Below the pieces are notes generated by a model. The model had not been told where the DNA came from and ran no database searches. It saw only the letters and a list, made by a program, of their open reading frames with translations. From Rutpela maculata (taxonomy: Eukaryota > Arthropoda > Insecta > Coleoptera > Cerambycidae), in contig OW386291.2 in the NCBI GenBank assembly GCA_936432065.2, forward strand, positions 102,055,823-102,119,822: a DNA stretch of 64,000 nucleotides, read 5' to 3'. Made by a program: the position numbers and the translations under genes. Below, piece after piece: positions 32,777 through 42,375 of the stretch (positions are counted from its first letter, which is position 1; every line of letters starts with the position of its first letter).

Positions 32777-33160
32777 TTTGATTATTTACAATAAATACGT
32801 GGTATTTTTTATTGAAAACGTATTGCAGAATCGCATGCATAGTTTCTCAGTAGGAGAAATCGAAAAAAAAATGAATTTCATTGATTACAGCGCCATCTAT
32901 CATGAATCGAAAAAAATGTTTCAGAAAAATCCTACATATTTTTTAGCCGAAGAATCAGAATCTGTAATAAAAAATGGAAGTTCCATTTAAGATTTCAAAG
33001 TTGACCCGCCCGACCTACAAGGAGAGGGAAGGGTGACTAATTTTAGCACTATTGTATTTCCTCCGCGAAATGATTAAATTTTGATTATGGGCATTTTTTT
33101 CGTGTAGAGTGCTTATTGTTCGAGATATTTGAAAGTTTCAGGTTTTAGAAAATCACCCGA
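32777..33160 (-). repeat. Right inverted repeat of the 31.3-33.2 kb element
   Basis: It is the reverse complement of 31258-31642 with scattered differences. TA follows at 33161-33162. Confidence 0.75.
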
Positions 33161-34214
33161 TATAATTTGAGAAACGGACGAAACGGTGTTTTCGTTTTAA
33201 TAATAATGGCAACAATCATTGCTATAAACATAAGAGCAATAATTTCGCACTTTCAAATGCAATGCAATGCAATTGATTTAAGGACAATTAATATGACATA
33301 CAAGATGTCCCGTAAATGATGGATAATCCTGAATATGATAACACAGCCTCACAAAAGAAAAAAAAAGTTCTGTAGCATAGACGTGAATACATAGATTTTG
33401 TGTTTTTTATGCTGAATCCGAATCCACAGCCAAAAATATGGATTACCCAGGTAGTTTTTTAGTAAAACGTAAAAACATCCCCTAAAATAGAGTGATACGG
33501 TAAAGCTTTATTATAATGAACTGCAACAATTTTTAAATACTTTGAGAAAACATTTTAAAACTAGATTTTGAGGATTAGAAAGGAATATATGCCACCCCTA
33601 CGAAGGGGTTAATTCCACCTCTAAGATCAAATAACGAATGTTATAGTGCAAAACAATGAGAAAAGCCATAGCCTCATAGTTTGTAATGTCAAATATACAA
33701 ATGTAGGTTGACAGACAATATACCTAAAAAATATAATATAATCTTATTTTTAAGGCGCTTGAAACCACCTCTGCAGACCTAGGTATTTACCCCTTTGAGT
33801 CACATATTTTTCTATTCAATGGTTTGGTCTAAATTTTGTTAACATGGGTTTTTGGAGTTGCTGATTACGAATCTGAAGTCCGAATCCGAAAATTCCTGAG
33901 TAAAAGATGGCGGATGTAAAAATCGGAAAAACATTCAAAATTTGAAGATTATGGCTGAAACTTGTTACTCGGGGATTTTTGGAGTCGCTGATCACGATTC
34001 TCCGTAGACGCCTATTTGGTAAAAATTATAAAAAAAAATTTTTCGCGCCACATTTTAAATATCCTGCGGAAACATATTATATCTAGTCGACATTTTGGGC
34101 AGCTATTTCCATATACTCTAATTAAAATAATTACTTATAAATCAATTTCCGCAATAGTTACCAACTTAAATCTATCTTTACTATCTTAAATACTTTTAAC
34201 AAACGATAAAATAT

Positions 34215-34412
34215 CAGACTGACAGATGTCAAACTGACAGATGTCTCACTGACAAATGTCAAACGGGATAAACGGCACTTTGGCAGATGTCAAACTGGCA
34301 GATGTCAACCTGACAGACGTCAAACTGACAGACGTCAAACTGACAGATGTCAAACAGGATAAACGTCACTTTGACATATATCAAAGGGAAAACGTCACTT
34401 TGACAGATGTCA
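34215..34412. repeat. TGACAGATGTCAAAC minisatellite
   Basis: About a dozen copies of a 15-bp unit, TGACAGATGTCAAAC, with variants such as TGGCAGATGTC and TGACAGACGTC, are interspersed with GGATAAACG-CACT links. Each core, TGACA-nn-TGTCA, is a palindrome. It sits in the loop of the foldback element. Confidence 0.75.
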
Positions 34413-35084
34413 ACCCCCCCTCTGCCTGAATACACGTGGTCATAAGATTAATAATAATAATAATGTACTATTCGCCATTCAAATCCACCCAGCTCATGTA
34501 ACTCGTTAGGAAAGGGGTACTTTCAAGCTCTAAGTTATAATTTCCCACGATATTGCCACGATGATCAGTTTTATGTATTTGCCTCCAAATCGTCCCTATT
34601 ACATTCGTCCTCACTTTCACATTTAAGCGAGACTGCACACTGCAAATCGAATTTATATTCCATGTTTCTCATTTTCAGACATTTGCCTATTTTTACTCAA
34701 ATGCCTCAATTTTTTTAAACATTCATGACGTATTTCCTTGGGTGGTAAATACCAATTTCTATGGTACTTTTTAATTCGCCATAATGGGTCCGCCATTTTG
34801 GATTTAAGAATTTGCGAATTAAGAATCGTGATCAGCGACTCCAAAAACACCCGAGTAACAAGTTTCAGCCATAATCTTCAAATTTTGAATGCTTTTCCGA
34901 TTTTTACATCCGCCATCTTTATTCAGGAATTTTCGGATTCGGACTTCAGATTCGTAATCAGCGACCCCAAAAACCCGCTGTAATTAAATTTAGACCAAAT
35001 CATTGAATAGAAAAATATGTGACTCAAAGGGGTAAGAAATACCTAGGTCTGCAGAGGTGGTTCCAAGACCCTTAAAAATAAGAT

Positions 35085-35467
35085 TTTTTTTTTTTTAACT
35101 ATTTAACGTCGGCCTATTTCCGCTACCAGGGCCTATCACCGACGCCAGGAGACGAACTACCCCCAACCTGGAAATTTTGCCGAACCTCTTCCCTTAAGAA
35201 CAGTAGGGATCTTTTGCTTGCCTAACATTTAATAGACAAGGGACCGTCTGCTTTACATCCCCTCCGAAGGATGGTATATCCACTACGTAATCCTCGTCTG
35301 AAATTACGTAACTTCCGAGTATACACTGATATACAAGCCTCTAGAAGGTGGGACGAGAACGCTGTATTTCCCAAGATGGGACCCCATCCAAGTACTAACC
35401 GCGCTCGACGTTGCTTCAAAGGAATATCGACTGATATTCACATTGAAGTCGCCTCTACGCTCGCCCC
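35085..35467 (-). mobile_element. 5S rRNA-derived SINE (SINE3 type)
   Basis: On the minus strand, about 35418-35351 reads AAGCAACGTCGAGCGCGGTT, AGTACTTGGATGGG, then a CTTGGGAAATAC-like stretch. This is the 3' half of a 5S rRNA gene including its internal promoter region. About 265 bp of unrelated body and a poly(A) tail (T-run at 35086-35098 on plus) follow. A 12-bp target duplication, TAAAAATAAGAT, flanks it exactly at 35073-35084 and 35468-35479. The partner arm of the foldback carries the empty site (TTAAAAATAAGATTATATT on the complement of about 33733-33755). Confidence 0.8.
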
Positions 35468-35882
35468 TAAAAATAAGATATTATATTTTTTAGGTATATT
35501 GTCTGTCAATCTACATTTATACATTTGGAATTACAAACTACGAGGCTATGGCTTTTCACATTGTTTTGCACTATAATATTCGTTATTTGATCTTAGAGGT
35601 GGAATTAACACCCTCGTAGGGTATGGATTTATTTTGCATATATTTCTTTCTAATGCTCAAAATCCTACTTTAAAATGTTTTCTCAAAGTATTTATAATTT
35701 GTTGCTTTTCATTATAAAGCTTTACCGTATCACTCTATTTTAGGGGATGTTTTTGCGTTTTACTAAAAAATTACCTGAGTAACCCATATTGTTGGCTGCG
35801 GATTCGGATTCAGCATAAAAAAATACACAAAATCTATGTATTCACGTCTCTGGTACAGACTTTTTTTTGTGGGGCTGTGTAA

Positions 35883-36271
35883 TAGGCTAGGTCATAACTT
35901 ATCATCATAATATCATAACTTGACCTTATTGGAATCCCTACGGTTTTCGAGGTATGGACACTTTTTTGAAAATTTGAAAATTTTACTCTAGGATAGTATT
36001 TTGAATGCCACTATCACAAGGTAAGAATTTTTTCATTCTGTTTTTGGTGAGTATTCTAAAACAGTTGTGCTACCAAACGTGTATAGGATTTTTTAGATAA
36101 CGACGAAGGTATTCTCAAAAAAAATGTATTTCTTAAATTTTGGTTCTACCAAGATACCGTCTGCTGATTTTGACCTTTGATGGTGTAAAAAAAAGTTCCA
36201 AGCGAAACTTGCCACTTATCTTAAAAACTTGCCCACTTATTTTTATATTCTAAAATGTTAAAAAATTATGA
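35883..36271 (+). repeat. Left inverted repeat of the nested mariner-like element, inner part
   Basis: It matches in reverse complement 52770-53080 and then 38045-38124, with blocks such as CCCTACGGTTTTCGAG, TTCATTCTGTTTTT and AACTTGCCCACTTAT. The outermost 41 bp lie at 33301-33341. Confidence 0.75.
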
Positions 36272-36339
36272 GGTAAGAGGACGAAGAAAGATCGGATTAA
36301 AATAAAAAGTAATTTCCCCTTTATTACACATTAAACAGA

Positions 36340-37724
36340 AATAGTCAAACAACTTATAATAAACGTTCGAATTGCTCTCCTCCAGCCCCGATGCAGGCTC
36401 TGCTCCTTGTAATAAAGGAACGTTTTATATGGCGTGAATATTCGGATCTGCAGATTTATTCAGCGGCTACTCCGATGCGCACATGCAATTCATTTAAGGA
36501 TTAAACAGGTCGGAAGTACACCTTTTTCTTCAAGTATTCCTAGCAAAAAAAACCTGAAGGATTTAGGTCTGGTGACTTGGGTGGCCACAGAATTGGAGCT
36601 AAGCGACCGATCGATCTTCCTGGATATCCATAATGTGCAGGGCATTCGTCATTCTGCAGCCACATTGTGAGCCTAAGATATAAAGGAAAATCTTCTAGTA
36701 AGACCGGTAGGTCGTTTTGGAGGAATTCCAAATAATTGTCTAACGTTAAAGTTGATGGCAGTTCGAATGGGCCTACCATTTAGGATGCCTGTCCACAAAT
36801 TCACTTTAGATTAGTATTGTGACCGATCTTCCCTCATCAAGTGAGGATTTTTCCACTGCCAGCTATGCGGATTATGTAAATTTACAAAGCCATCTCTTCT
36901 GTGCGATGATTCGTCAGATCACAAAATTTTATTAAAAAAATCTGAATCCTCCGCAGCATTCGCCGGAAAAGGAGTTTGCACACGTTGTACATGGAGAGGG
37001 TGGAGTTGGCACTGTTTTAAAATTCTATGCACCGTTGTTTTACATACGCCAGTGGGTCATGATATGGTACGCACAAAAGTAAATGGATCGTCGTTAATTT
37101 CATCAAGCACTCCGTCGTCGAAATCTTGACGAGGTCTTCCTTCACTGGCATTGGCGTAGTACGCGTTATGCACTTTATGGCCGTCCGCACACGGGGCTAC
37201 TCGAAAGAAACTGATTGGTGACTGTAGTTAGTAACCAATCACTCGATAGTCACTTCCTATGACGTTCTGTCGAGTGCAGCACACGGCGCTACTAGTTAGT
37301 AACTAGTTGGTAATCGGTTTGTGATCAGTTTTAAGAAACCCTGCGTGCAGTCACTTCTGTGTCTAGTTTCCGAGTTTCAGGAAGTAATTACAGAGTTTTT
37401 GTGTGTTCACAATTGTCTTTTGGATGATTTCAAGATGAGCGAGCAATTGAATGTGAATTTTGTGGCAGAGACAGTAGCTTCGTGTGCGGAGCCCGGTTAC
37501 TAACTAGTTAGCGATCAGTTTATATTTCCGTCACAAACCAGTTACCGTTTCTAATGAGTAGCTCCGTATGCGGAGGGCCTAACAAACACACGATAGTGAG
37601 AATGGCGTGCGTTCGGGTACCTTTCTCGATAACGCACAGCGGATGCACTGGCGTTGCCTCGACATTCGCCGTAAATGGTATGCATATTAGCATACTCACG
37701 TTGTATATACTATATACGAGGCAT
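36340..37724 (-). pseudogene. Mariner-like transposase, interrupted by a MITE
   Basis: The minus strand runs from a probable ATG at 37724. An N-terminal HTH with MHTIYGECRGNASASAVRY and RYPNARHSHYRV precedes a MITE at 37170-37580. It then resumes with ANASEGRPRQDFDDGVLDE, VHRILKQCQLHPLHVQRVQ, a degraded central part, and GPFELPSTLTLDNYLEFLQ, MWLQNDECPAHYG, LWPPKSPDLNPSGFF in the catalytic domain, ending near 36370. QNDECPAHY replaces the usual QHDGxPAHY. The second acidic residue and the SPDLNP motif are visible. Several stops (early TAG, centre) make it dead. It fits DUF4817-linked insect mariner-like transposases. Confidence 0.7.
37170..37580. mobile_element. Small MITE with GGCC ends inside the transposase gene
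   Basis: The ends GGCCGTCCGCACACGGGGC and, complemented, GGCCCTCCGCATACGGAGC are imperfect inverted repeats of about 25 bp. The interior has several GTTAGTAAC or TTACTAACTAGTTAG motifs and no gene. Removing it joins the transposase reading frame. The duplicated target is TA, or TAA with one change. The GGCC end and TA/TAA site suggest a Tourist-like element. Confidence 0.6.
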
Positions 37725-38124
37725 TGTGGTTCTCAACAAGTTCCAATAAGTCCAGAGAAATGCCAAATCGTTACCGCCAAAAAAAAACAGAGTCTGAATC
37801 TGTCCAAGTCCAGAGCACAAAGTTTATGTAGGTACTCAATGAATTTAAATAATTTCAGAGGAATGTCAGGTCGCCACTAACACCAGACGTACAAAATGAC
37901 AGGCATCACATACGAGAATATAGACGAATGCTTTGGCCAAACAATACAATTGAAAACTAGGTTTACTTATTAAAAATTTTAAATTAATAAATTTCAGTCA
38001 TCCACTATTCAAACAGCTATATCTTTTTCTCTAACAGAAAAAATCAGAATTTTTGAACATTTCAGAATATAATAATAAGTGGGCAAGTTTTTAAGATAAG
38101 TGGCAAGTTTCGCTTGGCACTTTT

Positions 38125-38319
38125 TGTTGAAGATAGAAGTTTCCTGCTGCTTGATTGAATATACTATTGTTTTTCTTTAATAGATGGCTAATATATATAT
38201 GTGAAGTTTCTGACAGATTGACAGTTAAAACTTAGATTATTCTGTGTTCCTTGTTAAATGTGTTCTATTTTACATTGTATACTCTGCAAATGTTTTAAAT
38301 AAAACGTTAAAACTTAATA
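38125..38319 (+). repeat. Copia 5' LTR
   Basis: It starts TGTTGAAGATAG and ends AACTTAATA. It differs from the 3' LTR at only a few positions (for instance TGTTGAAG versus TGTTCAAG, ATACTAT versus GTACTAT and CTGACAG versus CTGTCAG). Confidence 0.85.
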
Positions 38320-38331
38320 GGTTATGGGTCC
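38320..38331 (+). other. Copia primer binding site
   Basis: GGTTATGGGTCC directly follows the 5' LTR and matches the copia primer site, which pairs with an internal fragment of initiator methionine tRNA. A second copy follows the LTR fragment at about 48518. Confidence 0.65.
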
Positions 38332-38417
38332 ACTGCACAAACTGTGCACAAACTGTGATATACTGTAATGTTCGTTAATTCGACGTGTTTGTCAAACGTG
38401 CGTTTGATTCCTGAACG

Positions 38418-38477
38418 ATGGAGACAAGTGCGAAGTGGAAGATTAAACCGTTGGAAGGTTTAGCAAATTGGACAACT
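38418..38477 (+). pseudogene. Copia gag start, first copy, cut by gypsy
   Basis: ATG at 38418 begins METSAKWKIKPLEGLANWT and is cut after 20 codons by the gypsy insertion. It resumes at 48411 with WKYRIIVLLRMYEGALENL. This copy retains tyrosine where the second copy (48616) has a stop. It ends by running into a duplicated LTR fragment at about 48476. Confidence 0.7.
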
Positions 38478-40360
38478 TGTATCATTTTGTCTTCGCTGTT
38501 CAATAAAATTTAATTTTCATCAAGTGTTTGAGAGTCTTACTGCACTTTATGTTATTTGAAGAAAAAATATTACTACCCCAGTAGCTCAGAGACTCGGCAG
38601 ATGAGTCATGGGTAAGAAAATGCTTTACGAATGGTTTTACGTGTTAGGTAGATAAAGATTAATAAATGATAGATGTTTTTATAAATTTATCTTAAAGAGA
38701 TGTTAATTTCACTTAGATAATGGTAAGTTTTCCAGAATAACGGGGCGCCAATCTTTCTATAATTATAATTTACACTGAAACTGAAGTTTGACTATAAGAA
38801 AGATAAACTAATCAAAATTTAGAGAAAGTACTAGTTGTATAAAAAAAAAGATGTAAATTAATAATTCAAATTTAGCACAAGTCAAGATTAGATTGATATC
38901 TCTGAATATTACTAAAGGATGTTCAATTTTTTATCAAAGATTAAATAATTAATACAGTAAGTTATATCGGAATATTTAGTTTGTAAAGTTTGGTTTGTAT
39001 CAAAATACCTGAAATAAGTGGACAATGTGATTATAAAATTGATTTTATTATAAACCAATCAAACTTGGTGTGTTTTTATTATAAAACAACTAAACTGAGG
39101 CCTTAAAATTAAGTGAAATTATATACAAAAAAAATATCGACTGGACGATAAAATGTTATGCAGATATTATCTATAATATTGTCTAGAACATGAATCGACA
39201 ATATGGTGATTAAAAGTCAAATTTTATTATATAACTATACCTAAATGTTTCGTAGAGATTGTGATCACAAAGTCTTTACAGAACCTTTTATATAATTTGT
39301 TTTTAATTAGACGTAGCGTCGATAATTTATACCTTAATAAAATAGTATATGTAACTGTTCATTGAAACATGTTAATAATAAAATTGAGAATAGAAATAGT
39401 TTTTAAAAAAAATAGAACATGATACTTTAAAAACTCTAAAAATGTTAAAAGGTAAAAATATGAAGTATTTACATAAAAAACGTTAGATAAAAAAACTTAT
39501 TTGTGACACTTATCTGGAATTTTTCTGTGAATGAAAATGGTGACTTTAGTAGGGGATGATGTTGGTGAAATCCAACCCACAGTGATTTAATTGTTGGTTT
39601 CCAGAAGAGCTCGGGATCAGGTTTAGAAGTTTCCAATACCATATTCGACGCTTCCAAAAATTCCATAAGGACAAATCCCAACTATCCTACCATGCTATCG
39701 TCGCGATCTCCATAAAAAATTTGTTTCCAACCCAAAATTTAATATGATGTTAATAAGCAATGCATAACTACAATGTGCATCCCAAGATTGATAAAACTTG
39801 CTTCCAATTTTAGAAGATTTGCATTTTTATAAAAAAACTTGCATCTAATACAAAAATTCTTTGTCCAATACTAACATTTTTCGTCCAAAACTATATTATT
39901 TGGATTCAATAATAAAATTGTTTATCCAATAGTGAAATTTTTTTTATCCAATAGTAAAATATTTTTTTACCCCATAGTAAAACCGGATTAAACCGGTGAA
40001 GATAATTAGGCCTGCTTCATAATTAAGAAGAGGGACTATCAACCCTTTTGGTATTGAAGTCTTCAAGAAAAAATTTAATGAAAATACATCACTATTTAAA
40101 AGTTCATCGAGCAATCGAAGTTCTAACCTCGAGTAACGGAAAACGAAATCGTTCTGCTTTCTTTTTCGGTGCGTATAAATCGCATCGTTTCGTTACCCTC
40201 TCCACTCATAAAGATAAGCTGATTTTAGGCGTAACTCTGGTTGCATACCGTTGTGTTTAATTAAAAAGCAATTTTAAGAAATATATTTAAATCTACCACG
40301 GACATTCACGCTTAAGTTAAAATATTATATGATTTATGGGGCGGCAATATGCCTGCTACA
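38478..40360 (-). repeat. Gypsy 3' LTR (1883 bp)
   Basis: It is matched along its full length by 46528-48410. Short frames encoded inside, such as 39469-39681 and 40048-40260, are identical in both LTRs but show no domain. Confidence 0.9.
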
Positions 40361-40373
40361 CTCCCTCTCTCGT
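40361..40373 (-). other. Gypsy polypurine tract
   Basis: On minus, ACGAGAGAGGGAG abuts the TGTA start of the 3' LTR; this is the expected plus-strand primer for reverse transcription. Confidence 0.75.
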
Positions 40374-40620
40374 AAAAAAAAAAAAATTTTTTTTTTTGTT
40401 ACTCTTTTGTAAAAAAAAATTTTCTACCGAATGACTTAAACTATATTTACAAATTTCAAAAAAAGATATCCTTTATTACTTTAAAATTTAGACAAAGGGT
40501 ATCTAACGTTCTATCTAGGAATGTACTATACACTATTTACAAATACTAATTTGAATAATTTAATGTTAATGTATTAAATACCAAAAGTTTATTCAAGAAA
40601 AGTACTAATTTTAGATCCGG

Positions 40621-42375
40621 TTATCCAACCGAGACGTCAGAATTCGAACCTAGGTAGGGCTTCAAATCTTTGACATGCCATGTACCTGCATCTGACGAAT
40701 CCATATTATCTAATTGATAAATAATATTCGAAATTTTCTTTCGAACCGTGCATAAAACATATTTGGGAGCTAGTTTGGCAGAAAACTTGTTTACCGCGTC
40801 CGATAAAACTTTGTTTCTACGCCAGAGCTTATCGCCTACCGCAAATTTAACATTATCACGTTTTCTCAAATTATAAGCCTTTTTATTACGCTCATAAGCT
40901 TTCTTTAATTTCTCCTTTACCTCAGAGTATACTTCTGATAAACCTGTAAAATCGGAAACATAACCTTGTCGGTCACCCGGAAGTAAATTAATATCCTTTG
41001 TGGATTCGACTTCACCATAATAATCTCCTGACAAGGGAACATAGCGCGCAAAATTTAGAAATGATGGAGAATACCCAGTAACTTCATGTTTGGCGGTATT
41101 TATAGCCTGCTGAATCTCAGAAAGATGTTTGTCCCATTCTTTGTGTTCAGTTATATAGCTTCGGATAGCCGTACCAACTGTTCGGTTCTGTCTTTCAACG
41201 AAATTACATTGTGGGTGGTATAATGCATTAAACCATATTTTCTGGACATGATATTTATCAGCAAAAGCCTTAAAGGTTTTTCCCGCAAATTGAGAACCGT
41301 TATCACAAATGATATATTGTGGAACTCCATATACTAAAAATACATTATTTTCCATAAATTTTACTATGTTACTAGCAGTAGCAGTTCTTAAAGGATGAAC
41401 TAAAGTGTACTTGGAAAACCAGTCGCCTACAACTAATAAGTGAGTAAAACCTCGTGGAGATCTAGGTAATGGACCCATAATATCCACAGCTATGACCTGC
41501 CAAGGAAAATTAACATTCTTGTCTGTACCCATTTTGCCTATTCTTGCTTCATTAGAGCTTTTTTGAGAAGCACAAATTTTACAAGAGCGTACATATTTCA
41601 ATATATCTCTGCGCATCTTAGGCCAGTAATACAAATCTTGAACTCTACTAAAACTCTTATAAAAACCTAGGTGTGAACTAGTAGGTGGGTCATGACAATT
41701 TTTAATAATCTCAAGCCTTTGAGACTTAGGAACTAATAACTTCCATTCAGATATATTACTCTTAAAAGGAATTTTTGACGAAATAAATTTATAAACAATA
41801 CCATCATTGACTTTCCAATCAGGATACTTTTTTGGGGTTTTGAGTATATTTTCCCTCATTTTTACATAAAATTTATCCACATTTTGGGGAGAAATATCTA
41901 ATAAATCTACGGACGTAGGTATACTCCTAGACAAAGCGTCCGCTACCACGTTATATTTTCCCTTTCTATGTGTTACATCAAACGAATATTGTTGTAATTT
42001 TAAAGACCATCTAGCTAATTTTCCAGTAGGATTTTGTAAATTTTTTAACCATTGTAAAGCCGAGTGATCAGTAATTACTGTGAAATGTTGTCCTTCAATG
42101 AAATATCGAAAAAATTCTATAGAAAATATCAAACTTAATAATTCTTTTTGACAAGTAGAATAAGCTCTTTCTGTACGGGTTAAGCTTCTACTCGCAAACG
42201 CAATAACAGATTCTTTACCGTCTATGTATTGAAAAAGAAGACCGCCGATACCTACATCGCTACCATCGCATTGTATAACAAAAGGTTTACTAAAATCAGG
42301 TGCGTTTAGAATAGGTGCAGAGACAAGAGCCTGTTTTAATTGTATAAAAGAATTTTCTGCTTCCTTTGACCACAA
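40621..42375 (-). CDS. pol: Gypsy pol: RNase H and integrase part
   Basis: A 584-residue frame. RNase H shows FVIQCDGSDVGIGG (Asp36), ELLSLIFSIEFFRYF, ITDHSALQWL (Asp103) and KYNVVADALSR. A 3' exonuclease-like connection follows, then the integrase zinc finger (His235 in SSHLGFY, Cys265 and Cys268 in CKICAS). The catalytic triad is Asp298 (VDIMGPL), Asp358 (CDNGSQF) and Glu394 (FVERQNRT), a DD35E arrangement. Integrase inserts the cDNA; RNase H removes the RNA template. The start at 42375 is not a real initiation site. It overlaps the upstream frame and is joined to it by correcting one base in the A6 run at 42385-42390 (minus). LTR starts 260 bp after the stop. Confidence 0.85.
   Translation of the reverse strand: MWSKEAENSFIQLKQALVSAPILNAPDFSKPFVIQCDGSDVGIGGLLFQYIDGKESVIAFASRSLTRTERAYSTCQKELLSLIFSIEFFRYFIEGQHFTVITDHSALQWLKNLQNPTGKLARWSLKLQQYSFDVTHRKGKYNVVADALSRSIPTSVDLLDISPQNVDKFYVKMRENILKTPKKYPDWKVNDGIVYKFISSKIPFKSNISEWKLLVPKSQRLEIIKNCHDPPTSSHLGFYKSFSRVQDLYYWPKMRRDILKYVRSCKICASQKSSNEARIGKMGTDKNVNFPWQVIAVDIMGPLPRSPRGFTHLLVVGDWFSKYTLVHPLRTATASNIVKFMENNVFLVYGVPQYIICDNGSQFAGKTFKAFADKYHVQKIWFNALYHPQCNFVERQNRTVGTAIRSYITEHKEWDKHLSEIQQAINTAKHEVTGYSPSFLNFARYVPLSGDYYGEVESTKDINLLPGDRQGYVSDFTGLSEVYSEVKEKLKKAYERNKKAYNLRKRDNVKFAVGDKLWRRNKVLSDAVNKFSAKLAPKYVLCTVRKKISNIIYQLDNMDSSDAGTWHVKDLKPYLGSNSDVSVG

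Larger units (their letters stand above)
31258..33160 (-). mobile_element. Tc1/mariner-like element with ~385-bp inverted repeats
   Basis: Both ends are flanked by TA. The left end is CCGGGTGATTTTTTT and the complemented right end is TCGGGTGATTTTC. The arms run 31258-31642 and 32777-33160 and share CTGAAACTTTCAAATATCTCG-type blocks, the ATCAGAATC region, the AGATGGCGCTGTAATC region and TACCACGT. The interior holds the DNA-binding N-terminus of a mariner-like transposase on the minus strand and two tandem repeats. The catalytic domain is missing, so this is a deleted copy mobilised only in trans, if ever. Confidence 0.75.
33342..35879. mobile_element. Large foldback element, TAA target duplication
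   Basis: The ends CACAGCCTCACAAAAG and, complemented, CACAGCCCCACAAAAA are flanked by TAA (33339-33341 and 35880-35882). The left arm is 33342-34003. The right arm is about 34824-35879 (less the SINE), in reverse complement, sharing for instance CCGTATCACTCTATTTTA, CTACGAGGCTATGGC-TTTTC, TCGGATTCGGACTTCAGATT and AACAAGTTTCAGCCATAATC. The loop, 34004-34823, holds a minisatellite. No gene. The termini resemble those of the smaller foldback at 30052-30632, so both likely used the same transposase. The TWA duplication suggests the PIF/Harbinger group. Confidence 0.75.

Noticed and set aside
35351..35418. Functional 5S rRNA gene
   Set aside because: Only the 3' half resembles 5S rRNA, and it has a SINE body, poly(A) tail and target duplication.
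39469..40260. Two 70-residue frames found identically at 47519-48310
   Set aside because: They lie inside the two identical gypsy LTRs and have no domain; duplication is due to the LTRs, not gene conservation.
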